From NCBI GenBank assembly GCA_021201825.1, contig JAJQED010000017.1, positions 1 through 64,000 of the forward strand: a DNA stretch of 64,000 nt. The letters are read 5' to 3'. Of the stretch, positions 44,369 to 51,952 are shown one piece after another. The notes below the pieces were generated by a model. That model had not been told where the DNA came from and did no database searches. It was given only the letters and a program-made list of their open reading frames with translations. How positions within the stretch are numbered: the first letter of the stretch is position 1; each line of letters starts with the position of its first letter. This DNA is from Alistipes sp. GTDB lineage: Bacteria; Bacteroidota; Bacteroidia; Bacteroidales; Rikenellaceae. The position numbers and the translations under genes are program-made.

Positions 44369-45373
44369 ATGGCTGATTTGAAAGGCAGGAGCTTCCTGAA
44401 GATAATGGATTTTTCCGCAGACGAGATAAACAGTTTACTCACCCTTGCGGCACGCCTTAAAGAGGACAAGAAAAAGGGCCGGGAGCGCAAGACGATGGAG
44501 GGCAAGAATATCGTCCTGATATTCGAGAAAGACTCGACACGTACCCGCTGTTCTTTCGAAGTGGCCGCATATGACCAGGGCGCGGGCGTTACTTACCTCG
44601 GCCCTACCGGGTCCCAGATCGGCAAAAAAGAGAGTACGGAAGATACGGCGCGGGTTCTGGGGCGGCTATACGACGGCATCCAGTACCGGGGTTTCGGCCA
44701 GCATATCGTGGAGACCCTGGCACAATATGCAGGGGTACCGGTCTGGAACGGCCTGACGGACGAATCCCACCCAACGCAGGTGCTTGCCGACCTGCTGACA
44801 ATGGCGGAACATTCTTCCAAGTCTTACCAGCAGATGAAGCTCTGCTTCTGTGGTGACGCCAAGAACAACGTTGCCAACTCGCTTATGACCGTATGCGCCA
44901 AACTCGGCATAGACTACACGGCCGTATGTCCGCCGCTTTGCTCACCGGCAAGGGGATTGCTGGCCAGGTGCCGTGAAATAGCCGCTACGACCGGGGCCAA
45001 AATCGAAGTTACGGATAACGTTGCCGACGGGGTCCGGGGCGCGGACTTTATATATACGGACGTATGGGTTTCGATGGGCGAACCCGACGAAATATGGCAG
45101 GAAAGGATAAGGCTGCTCAAACCTTACCAGGTCAACGCGCAGATGATGGAAGCCACGGGCAATCCCGACGTGAAGTTCCTGCACTGCCTGCCCGCGTTCC
45201 ACAACGACAAGACCAAAGTGGCCGGCGATATCCTTGCCAAGTTCGGGATCTGCGAGATGGAAGTCACCGAAGAGGTATTCGAATCCCCCGCATCGGTGGT
45301 CTTCGACCAGGCGGAAAACCGTATGCATACGATCAAGGCCGTTATGGTGGCGACACTTGCCGGGGAATATTAA
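44369..45373 (+). CDS. argF: Ornithine carbamoyltransferase
   Basis: Interconverts ornithine plus carbamoyl phosphate and citrulline. The 334-aa protein has the carbamoyl-phosphate motif [18 protein letters not shown], then [12 protein letters not shown], the ornithine-side [16 protein letters not shown], and catalytic FLHCLPAFH. These are OTCase, not the N-acyl-ornithine transcarbamylase common in Bacteroidetes. Length and motifs look most like the ArcB/catabolic class, but no arcA or arcC is nearby, so direction is open. The ORF-track start at 44261 is a TTG; the ATG at 44369 starts the family-conserved [11 protein letters not shown]. Confidence 0.93.
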   Translation: MADLKGRSFLKIMDFSADEINSLLTLAARLKEDKKKGRERKTMEGKNIVLIFEKDSTRTRCSFEVAAYDQGAGVTYLGPTGSQIGKKESTEDTARVLGRLYDGIQYRGFGQHIVETLAQYAGVPVWNGLTDESHPTQVLADLLTMAEHSSKSYQQMKLCFCGDAKNNVANSLMTVCAKLGIDYTAVCPPLCSPARGLLARCREIAATTGAKIEVTDNVADGVRGADFIYTDVWVSMGEPDEIWQERIRLLKPYQVNAQMMEATGNPDVKFLHCLPAFHNDKTKVAGDILAKFGICEMEVTEEVFESPASVVFDQAENRMHTIKAVMVATLAGEY

Positions 45374-45433
45374 CGGCGGGCAACGTACCGACGGGTGCGT
45401 ATTTTGCAGCAGTGAAACTTCAACGTGAATGCC

Positions 45434-46384
45434 ATGGCTAACGACGAAAACAAATACCGGGACACTTCCCCGGCCGACGGCAACGGTTCGCCGGCGAACC
45501 GTTGGGATATGAGCGTATCTACCGAAGTTCAACAGCCGGCTCCGGAACCGGAACACCGGGATAACGACATACCGGCAGGCAGTCCGGCTCCTGTGGCGAA
45601 CTACCCTATCTGGATCACCATACTGGCGACCTTAGGCGTATTTATAGTCGCCATGGTCATCGGTCAGCTGACCGTCCTTTTCACAAAGCACGACGGGGAG
45701 AGCGTAAACGGATTCCCGCTGTTTTTGCGCACCGCCATAACTTTCGGGATCACCATCGGGTTCGCCTGGTGGATGGGGCGCCGTAACGGCACCCTGCCGC
45801 GCAGGCCGCTCAGCTTCTCGTTGAAGAAAACCAACCCGACGCTGATACTCTGGGGCCTGGCATTGATAATCCTGACCACTATGGTCCTGGAGCCTCTGTT
45901 GGACCTGTTTCCCCGAGAATATATCGAGCGGGTGAACAGCAATATCGGTTCCGGCGGATGGGCCATGCTTACCACCATTATCGCCATACCAATTTTGGAA
46001 GAGGTTCTGTTCCGGGGGATTATCCAGCAGGAACTGACCGCCGGTTACGGCCGGATAAAAGGGGTGCTGATGGCCGCCGCGATATTCGGGGTCATGCATA
46101 TGAACCCTCCGCAGGCCATAAATGCGTTCTTTATCGGCATTATTCTGGGATACCTTTATATAAGGTCCGGCTCGCTGGTGCCTGCCATAACGATACATGC
46201 CATCAATAATGCCATTGCATTCCTGCTGCTGCAGCTGGTCGGTAACGGTTTGGCCCTGTCCAAAGACCTGTTCCGCTCCGGGACCCTGTACTGGATCGTT
46301 TACGCCATATGCTGCGTGTTGTTGTTACTGGCAGGATGGAAATTGCTCCGCGAACTGAACAAACTCGATAAAACGGACGTTTAA
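45434..46384 (+). CDS. CPBP family intramembrane glutamic endopeptidase
   Basis: A protein of about 316 aa with a disordered polar N-terminus of about 55 residues and seven or eight transmembrane helices. The catalytic motifs are EEVLFRGIIQQEL (EExxxR), FGVMHMNPPQA (FxxxH) and HAINNAIAFLL (HxxxN). CPBP (Rce1-like, Abi) proteases cleave within the membrane; bacterial substrates are mostly unknown. The GTG at 45425 and ATG at 45434 are both possible; ATG is chosen. It begins 60 bases after the OTCase gene and may share its transcript. Confidence 0.9.
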   Translation: MANDENKYRDTSPADGNGSPANRWDMSVSTEVQQPAPEPEHRDNDIPAGSPAPVANYPIWITILATLGVFIVAMVIGQLTVLFTKHDGESVNGFPLFLRTAITFGITIGFAWWMGRRNGTLPRRPLSFSLKKTNPTLILWGLALIILTTMVLEPLLDLFPREYIERVNSNIGSGGWAMLTTIIAIPILEEVLFRGIIQQELTAGYGRIKGVLMAAAIFGVMHMNPPQAINAFFIGIILGYLYIRSGSLVPAITIHAINNAIAFLLLQLVGNGLALSKDLFRSGTLYWIVYAICCVLLLLAGWKLLRELNKLDKTDV

Positions 46385-46413
46385 AACGCCCACGGATAAT
46401 AAAAAAGGGGTCT

Positions 46414-46445
46414 TTTCGTTCTAACGAAATAAAAGTTTACCTTTG
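46414..46445 (+). promoter_or_regulatory. Candidate promoter giving a nearly leaderless mRNA
   Basis: TTTC (46414) and TACCTTTG (46438-46445) are spaced by 20 bases. The -7 box ends six bases before the ATG at 46452, so transcription would begin at or next to the start codon. Confidence 0.5.
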
Positions 46446-46451
46446 CAATTT

Positions 46452-47306
46452 ATGAGAAAAACCGTCTTTTACATATTCCTGATGCTTACCGCCATAGCAG
46501 CGGTCTCCTGCAACCGCAGGGCGGAGACAGGGGATGAAAAGGAGGTTGCAAAGGTAGGCGGCAAGGTCCTGTATGAATCGGACCTTGCGCATCTTTTCAG
46601 TGCGGGTACCACCCCGGAAGACTCTGTCCTGCTGGTCGAATCGTATGTCGATATGTGGATCAAGAAGCAGCTCAAGGTACGCGAGGCCGAAAACTTGTTC
46701 AGCGGCAGCACGGACGAGATAGACCGCCTTGTGGAGGAGTACCGCAATTCGCTGCTTACCCACCGGCTGGAACAATATTACGTCGAAACACGGCTCGATT
46801 CGCTCTACGACGCTTCCACAATAGAACAGTATTACACGGAACACCACGGGGAATTCCTCCTGGACAGGCCTATCGTAAAAGGGGCCATCGTGAGGGTTCC
46901 CGAGAGTTACCGCCAAAAGGCGGAGCTCAAAGCCCTTATGGCCGGACAGGGGGAGAAGTTCCAGGACTTCATCGATACCAGCCTCAAGAACGATTTCGAA
47001 CTGCACTATTTCGAGAACTGGACGGACCTGAGCCATTTTGTGGCCGTCCTGCCGTCGGCCTCGGAGGAAGATGCACAGGGGATATTCACCTCCCGGGAGG
47101 TGATCGAGATAACGGACGGGGGCGATACCTTTTACGTTTACATAACCGACCGTATGGAACCCGGGGAGCCTACCCCGTTGGAACGGGTGACCGAGCTGAT
47201 CTCGAGGGTGCTGTACAACCAGCGAAAACAGGAAATAATCCGCAATGCGGAGGACAGCATATACCAGGCGGCCCTGCGCAGGATGGAGATAGAAATAAAT
47301 TTGTAA
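46452..47306 (+). CDS. Periplasmic PPIase/SurA-N-like lipoprotein
   Basis: A 284-aa protein with lipobox LTAIAAVSC. The pattern EVAKVGGKVLYESDLAHLF resembles the start of SurA/PrsA N-domains, with helical chaperone segments (VDMWIKKQLKVREAENLF). I see no clear parvulin active site, so it is probably a chaperone rather than an isomerase. It directly precedes the SurA-like gene (22 bases), as in many Bacteroidota. The ORF-track TTG at 46443 lies within the promoter; the ATG at 46452 is used. Confidence 0.8.
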   Translation: MRKTVFYIFLMLTAIAAVSCNRRAETGDEKEVAKVGGKVLYESDLAHLFSAGTTPEDSVLLVESYVDMWIKKQLKVREAENLFSGSTDEIDRLVEEYRNSLLTHRLEQYYVETRLDSLYDASTIEQYYTEHHGEFLLDRPIVKGAIVRVPESYRQKAELKALMAGQGEKFQDFIDTSLKNDFELHYFENWTDLSHFVAVLPSASEEDAQGIFTSREVIEITDGGDTFYVYITDRMEPGEPTPLERVTELISRVLYNQRKQEIIRNAEDSIYQAALRRMEIEINL

Positions 47307-47328
47307 CCGCGACCATTACTCAAACGAT

Positions 47329-48738
47329 ATGTTAAAGAAAGTTTTACTGGCAACCCTTACGACCTCGATCCTTTTGACCGGCCTCTGCGGCTCTTCTTAT
47401 GCCCAGGAGAAATTCACCATCGACAAGGTGGTGGCGGTGGTCGGCAACTCGATCATCCTTTATTCCGACGTGGAGGAAGTCATGGAACAGTTCACCCTGG
47501 AGCGCAGGCAGTACGGGTACACCAGCGACAGGAACCCAAAGATAGAGGCCCTCGAGGTGCTTTTAGAGCAGAAGCTGCTCTATAACCAGGCCCTGATCGA
47601 CTCCATCGAGATAAATAAGGTTTATGCCGTAGAGGAGGCCGAAGAGCGCGTAGGCAACATGGTTGCCAGCGTCGGGTCGGTGGCCGCGCTGGAAGAGCAT
47701 TTCCACAGCCCGATATACGAGATCAAGCGGATTATTACAAACCGCCTCGAAGAGCAGAACTATGCCCAGCAAATGCGCCGTGAGCTTAACTCGAAGATCA
47801 CCATCACTCCGGGCGAAGTGGAACGCTATTACCGCAAGCAGCACAAGGACAGCCTGCCGATAATACCAATACAATACGTCTATTCGCAGATCACGAGGTA
47901 CCCCGAATCCACGAGGGAAGCCAAACTGCGCACCCGCGAACAGTTACTGGGCCTGCGTGAAAGGATCATCGAGGGCACCCGGTTCGACGTTCTGGCCCGG
48001 ATGTACTCCGAGGACCCCGGTTCGGCGGCGATGGGAGGTGAAATGGACCCGATGCCGGTGGAGCAGTTCGAACAGCCGTTCGGGCGGGCTCTGGAGAAAT
48101 TGCGGCCCGGACAGGTATCGGAGGTTGTGGAGACCATTTACGGGTTCCACCTCATACAGCTTATCGAAAAGAACGGCAACCTTTACCGCGCGCGCCACAT
48201 CCTTATCCGTCCCCAGTTTACGGGGGAGGAACTGGTGGCCACCAACAAATTCCTCGACAGCCTTGCAACGGCCATCCGTCACGACTCGATAACTTTCGAG
48301 AAAGCGGCTTTGGAATATTCCGAGGACCGTTATTCCAAATATAACGGCGGGTTGGTAAGTAACCTCGAGATGATGGAGAACAACCCTTACTACTTCTCGG
48401 CGAGCGACGCCACTACCAAGCATTATAAAGAAATGCTCGCCCCGGACGATTTCAGGGCTCTCGAGACCCTGCAGCCGGGAGAAATATCCGATGCGTTCCA
48501 GACTTCGGATGCACGGGGCAACAAGATCAGCAAGATCGTCAAACTGCTGGAGATAATTCCCTCCCATCCGGCCAACCTCAAGGAGGACTACCTCGACCTG
48601 GAAGAACGGGCCCTGGCAGAGAAGACCCAGGACGAATACGTCAAGTGGCTCGATAAGAAGATCGACAGTATGTTCATACGTATAGACCCGGAATTCCGGC
48701 TGTACGACGAATTCGAGAACAAATCCTGGTTGAAATAA
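47329..48738 (+). CDS. SurA-like periplasmic peptidylprolyl isomerase
   Basis: A 469-aa outer-membrane-protein chaperone. Signal peptide LLTGLCGSSYAQ is followed by the SurA N-domain (KFTIDKVVAVVGNSIILYSDVEE). Two parvulin domains follow. The first contains ARMYSEDPGSAAMGGEMDPMP and ETIYGFHLIQLIEKNG; the second contains YSEDRYSKYNGGLV. The GG motif in the first domain fits an active rotamase. It would hand unfolded barrel proteins to the BAM machine. It sits in an operon between the PPIase-like lipoprotein and the OstA-like protein. Confidence 0.93.
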   Translation: MLKKVLLATLTTSILLTGLCGSSYAQEKFTIDKVVAVVGNSIILYSDVEEVMEQFTLERRQYGYTSDRNPKIEALEVLLEQKLLYNQALIDSIEINKVYAVEEAEERVGNMVASVGSVAALEEHFHSPIYEIKRIITNRLEEQNYAQQMRRELNSKITITPGEVERYYRKQHKDSLPIIPIQYVYSQITRYPESTREAKLRTREQLLGLRERIIEGTRFDVLARMYSEDPGSAAMGGEMDPMPVEQFEQPFGRALEKLRPGQVSEVVETIYGFHLIQLIEKNGNLYRARHILIRPQFTGEELVATNKFLDSLATAIRHDSITFEKAALEYSEDRYSKYNGGLVSNLEMMENNPYYFSASDATTKHYKEMLAPDDFRALETLQPGEISDAFQTSDARGNKISKIVKLLEIIPSHPANLKEDYLDLEERALAEKTQDEYVKWLDKKIDSMFIRIDPEFRLYDEFENKSWLK

Positions 48739-48750
48739 CCGCCGCGAACG

Positions 48751-51681
48751 TTGAAACGGTTCCCGACAATAATATTATGGTCGTTATTGCTTATGGCGGT
48801 AACGGCCATACTTTTACCCTCCTGCGGGCTGTTGGGACGGGGCGGGAGCCAGGGCGGCCAAACTGTCGGTGAGGGGGCCGATTCAACCTACGTCGAGGAC
48901 ATGGATTCGCTCCGCCGGGCCATACTTGAAGAATTGCTCGGCGAAGATTACAATGCCCTCCCGGACAGCTGGACGGCGGAGTACCAGCGCCGTTTCAAGC
49001 GGGAACGGGAGAAACCGGCCGCAGAGGAAACCGACAGCCTTGTATTCACCACTCCGTTGGAAATAATACCTACGGACAGCCTGTCGGGTGACGGCACCCC
49101 GGCGGAGACGGATGCCGCCGACAGCACAGCTACCGGCCGACGGCCCGGCACCGTGATACCCGCAGAAGATACGGACATTCCCGAGGGGGACAGTGAAGAC
49201 GGGGACGTAGAGGAAGATGCATCCGGAGCGGAAGAAAAACCGGTAATGAAAACCGTCGATTACGAGGCGGACCTGATGAGGAACCTGCAAATAACGGAAG
49301 ACTCCTCGGCCGTGCTGCTGCTCGGCAACGTAATGTTCTACCACAACGGGACGGTGATCACATGTGACAGTGCGGTGCGGTTCAGCGAAAAGCGTATGGA
49401 GCTGTACAAGCGGGTTATTATCAACAGCGGGACCACTTACGTTTACGGTGACCGGGCAGAATATAACGGCGAGGTAAACCTCGCCCGGGTGTACTCTCCC
49501 ATTGTCAAGGTGGTGGACCAGGATGCGGTCCTGTATATATATAATTTCAGTTATAACACCTACACCGAGATCGGCCGCTATTGGGGCGGCGGCACGTTGA
49601 CCCATAACGATAACCAGATGGAATCCCTGCGGGGATATTACAATACCCAGAGCCGGGAGTTCACGGGTGCCGGGGAGGTGGAACTGACTAATCCAGACTA
49701 CAAGCTGGTATCGGATTCGGTCCTTTACAACCTCGACACCGAAATTGCCGAGTTTTTTGTCCCCTCCACTATATGGAACAGCAAGGGTGAGATTCTTCAG
49801 GCCGACCGGGGTAAATACCGCAGTCCCTCGGAAGATTATGATTTCTCCGGCAATTCATATATACTGACGGCCGACCAGGAAATATGGGCGGACAGCATGG
49901 AATATTTTTCGGCGACAGACAATACGGTAATGTACCGCGACATCCAGATCATCGACGAGGAGAACAGCACGATGGCATTCGGGGATTACGGGGAATATTG
50001 GGGCGAGACCGAACACGGGATGCTCACCCGCGACCCTTCCCTGCTTAGTTTCGACAGCGAGGCGGAGAAGCCCGATACGATATACATGCGGTCCGACTCG
50101 ATGTTCTTCTACACTTATCCGTACGACCATGTTTTCGAGGGCTTACAGAATGCCGAACCGGAAGACCGGACGAGCGAATTCGAGGAACGTATCGAACGAC
50201 CCGTGATCGCGATGCCTGACAGTCTCGGCTCGGATTCTCTCGCGAGGGGAGAACTCCTGGAAATCCCGGAGGGTGAAGAGCAGGCCGAAGAGCTGATCGT
50301 AGCGGAGGCGGACCCTGACGAGCAACCGATTGCCGAGGAGCCGGATGACGGCGGACCGCTGGAGGTGATCCCCGACCCGGAACCTGCCCTGTCGAAACGG
50401 CAGCAAAGGAGGGCGGAACGACAGGCGGCTAGAAATATTACCGAAGAAGCCAGCACTCCGGACAATACTCTTCCCGCACCGGAAGAGTCGGAAGCAGACG
50501 GGACAGCTGATCCGGCAGAGCAGACCGAAACGGCGGACGACGCCGATACCGGCGAAGAAACGGACGGGGAGGAAGAAGCGACCGATGTACCTGTCCCGGA
50601 ACTTTATGAAAGCCCGTACGGCGAACTGGCCGGAATACTCCACAGGATGGTAGCGGCCGATTCGACCCAGAGGGCCATGTCCCCGGAAGAGTTCTGGCTC
50701 CATGTCCGGGACGAGATCGCGGCCGATTCCGGCACACTGGACTATTATGCCTACGCCGTCGACGATGCCATGGCATCCGGGGAAGTGGATACCGAAATTA
50801 TCTCCGTGCCTACCGGAGGCCTCGAAGCCATCCTGGAAACGGTAATAACCGAATCGGAACGGGTAGCCGCATCGGTAGTAGAAGTTCAGGCCGCGCAACA
50901 GGCGGAAGAACAGGACAGCGTCCAGCGGGTTTTCTACGGCTACCATGACGTTAGGATATTCAGGGAGGACTTCCAGGCGGTTTGCGACTCAATTGTCGGA
51001 TTCTCCAAGGACTCTACGATGCACCTGCATATCGACCCCGTAATGTGGAGCGACCGCAGCCAGATAGTCTCCGATATAATGATAATCTATACCCGGGACG
51101 AGCAGCTATACAAGGCCGAGTTTTATGGAAGCCCCTTTATGTCGCAGGAAGTGGACAGCACCTTGAACCGTTTCAACCAGATCCGGGGCAGGTTTATGAC
51201 CTCGTGGTTCCGGGACAACGACATTTATAAACACGACGTGTTCGGGAATACACAGTCCCTCTATTACGAAGAGGACGATAATACGGGGGAAATTGAGAAC
51301 TTGTTCTCCTGCGAGTCCGTTGATGCGACCTTCCTGATCGAGGAAAACCAGATAGAGGAAATAACCTACCGGGGGAAACCGGATTTCGCCATTTATCCCA
51401 TTGATATGATCCCGCCGGACGTCGACCCCCTGCTGCCCGGATTCACCTGGCAGCCGCACCGACGGCCGATGAACAAAGAAGCCGTTTTCAACCGGGTAAT
51501 CCGGCCGCGCCGGCGCCTGGAGGTGATGAACATCCCCCAGCCGGAATTCCCGCTTACCGAAAGCATCAACGAACGGAAAGAAGAATTGATCCGGTTGAAC
51601 ATATGGCGTGACCGCAACGATACATTAAGCCCCGATGCACTGGATTTCGTACAGAGGATGGAACTCAAATACTCGGAATAA
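48751..51681 (+). CDS. OstA-like outer-membrane/LPS-transport protein
   Basis: A 976-aa protein. It starts at a TTG and has a signal ending near LLPSCGLLG, so it may be lipidated. OstA-like repeats (SAVLLLGNVMFYHNGTVITC, GTTYVYGDRAEYNG, LYNLDTEIAEFFVPS) resemble LptA/LptD beta-jellyroll segments. Residues about 463-625 are a low-complexity acidic insert rich in Glu, Asp, Ala and Pro. A further OstA-like block follows to the C-terminus. The family is thought to act in lipopolysaccharide transport or outer-membrane assembly. It is the last gene of the operon and ends at a perfect hairpin. Confidence 0.88.
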   Translation: MKRFPTIILWSLLLMAVTAILLPSCGLLGRGGSQGGQTVGEGADSTYVEDMDSLRRAILEELLGEDYNALPDSWTAEYQRRFKREREKPAAEETDSLVFTTPLEIIPTDSLSGDGTPAETDAADSTATGRRPGTVIPAEDTDIPEGDSEDGDVEEDASGAEEKPVMKTVDYEADLMRNLQITEDSSAVLLLGNVMFYHNGTVITCDSAVRFSEKRMELYKRVIINSGTTYVYGDRAEYNGEVNLARVYSPIVKVVDQDAVLYIYNFSYNTYTEIGRYWGGGTLTHNDNQMESLRGYYNTQSREFTGAGEVELTNPDYKLVSDSVLYNLDTEIAEFFVPSTIWNSKGEILQADRGKYRSPSEDYDFSGNSYILTADQEIWADSMEYFSATDNTVMYRDIQIIDEENSTMAFGDYGEYWGETEHGMLTRDPSLLSFDSEAEKPDTIYMRSDSMFFYTYPYDHVFEGLQNAEPEDRTSEFEERIERPVIAMPDSLGSDSLARGELLEIPEGEEQAEELIVAEADPDEQPIAEEPDDGGPLEVIPDPEPALSKRQQRRAERQAARNITEEASTPDNTLPAPEESEADGTADPAEQTETADDADTGEETDGEEEATDVPVPELYESPYGELAGILHRMVAADSTQRAMSPEEFWLHVRDEIAADSGTLDYYAYAVDDAMASGEVDTEIISVPTGGLEAILETVITESERVAASVVEVQAAQQAEEQDSVQRVFYGYHDVRIFREDFQAVCDSIVGFSKDSTMHLHIDPVMWSDRSQIVSDIMIIYTRDEQLYKAEFYGSPFMSQEVDSTLNRFNQIRGRFMTSWFRDNDIYKHDVFGNTQSLYYEEDDNTGEIENLFSCESVDATFLIEENQIEEITYRGKPDFAIYPIDMIPPDVDPLLPGFTWQPHRRPMNKEAVFNRVIRPRRRLEVMNIPQPEFPLTESINERKEELIRLNIWRDRNDTLSPDALDFVQRMELKYSE

Positions 51682-51693
51682 TTTTCCGAAATA

Positions 51694-51729
51694 AAACAGT
51701 AAAGGGGCCATGCGGCCCCTTTACTGTTT
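51694..51729. terminator. Bidirectional terminator, OstA operon / feo operon
   Basis: AAACAGTAAAGGGGCC and its complement form a perfect 16-bp stem with an ATGC loop between convergent operons. Confidence 0.9.
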
Positions 51730-51740
51730 ATTCGGGATAT

Positions 51741-51914
51741 TTATTTATGGCCGCAAAGCGCCTGCGGCTTCCCGTGCCGGGGCGCCGGACAGGAGTTACA
51801 TCCCGGACAGTGGGACTTGTTGCGGTCCTTTCGGCCGAAAGTACGTACGATTGCGGAAATGACATACGCCGCCGTAACGATCCCTATTCCTATTACTATA
51901 TATTCCTGTACCAT
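51741..51914 (-). CDS. FeoB-associated Cys-rich membrane protein
   Basis: A 57-aa protein below the ORF-track cut-off. One N-terminal helix (YIVIGIGIVTAAYVISAIV) is followed by a basic stretch and a cysteine cluster HCPGCNSCPAP and a last Cys near the end. This layout is that of the small membrane proteins often encoded after feoB in Bacteroidota, possibly binding iron or metal at the transporter exit. Its stop (TAA) is 12 bases from the operon terminator and its start is 38 bases after the feoB stop. Confidence 0.85.
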   Translation of the reverse strand: MVQEYIVIGIGIVTAAYVISAIVRTFGRKDRNKSHCPGCNSCPAPRHGKPQALCGHK

Positions 51915-51952
51915 CCTCTATATAACGTTATATTGCGGGTTTATGTTGCCTG

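Noticed and set aside
42377-44369. parS site near parAB
   Set aside because: No TGTTTCACGTGAAACA-like palindrome was found by eye here or elsewhere in the window.
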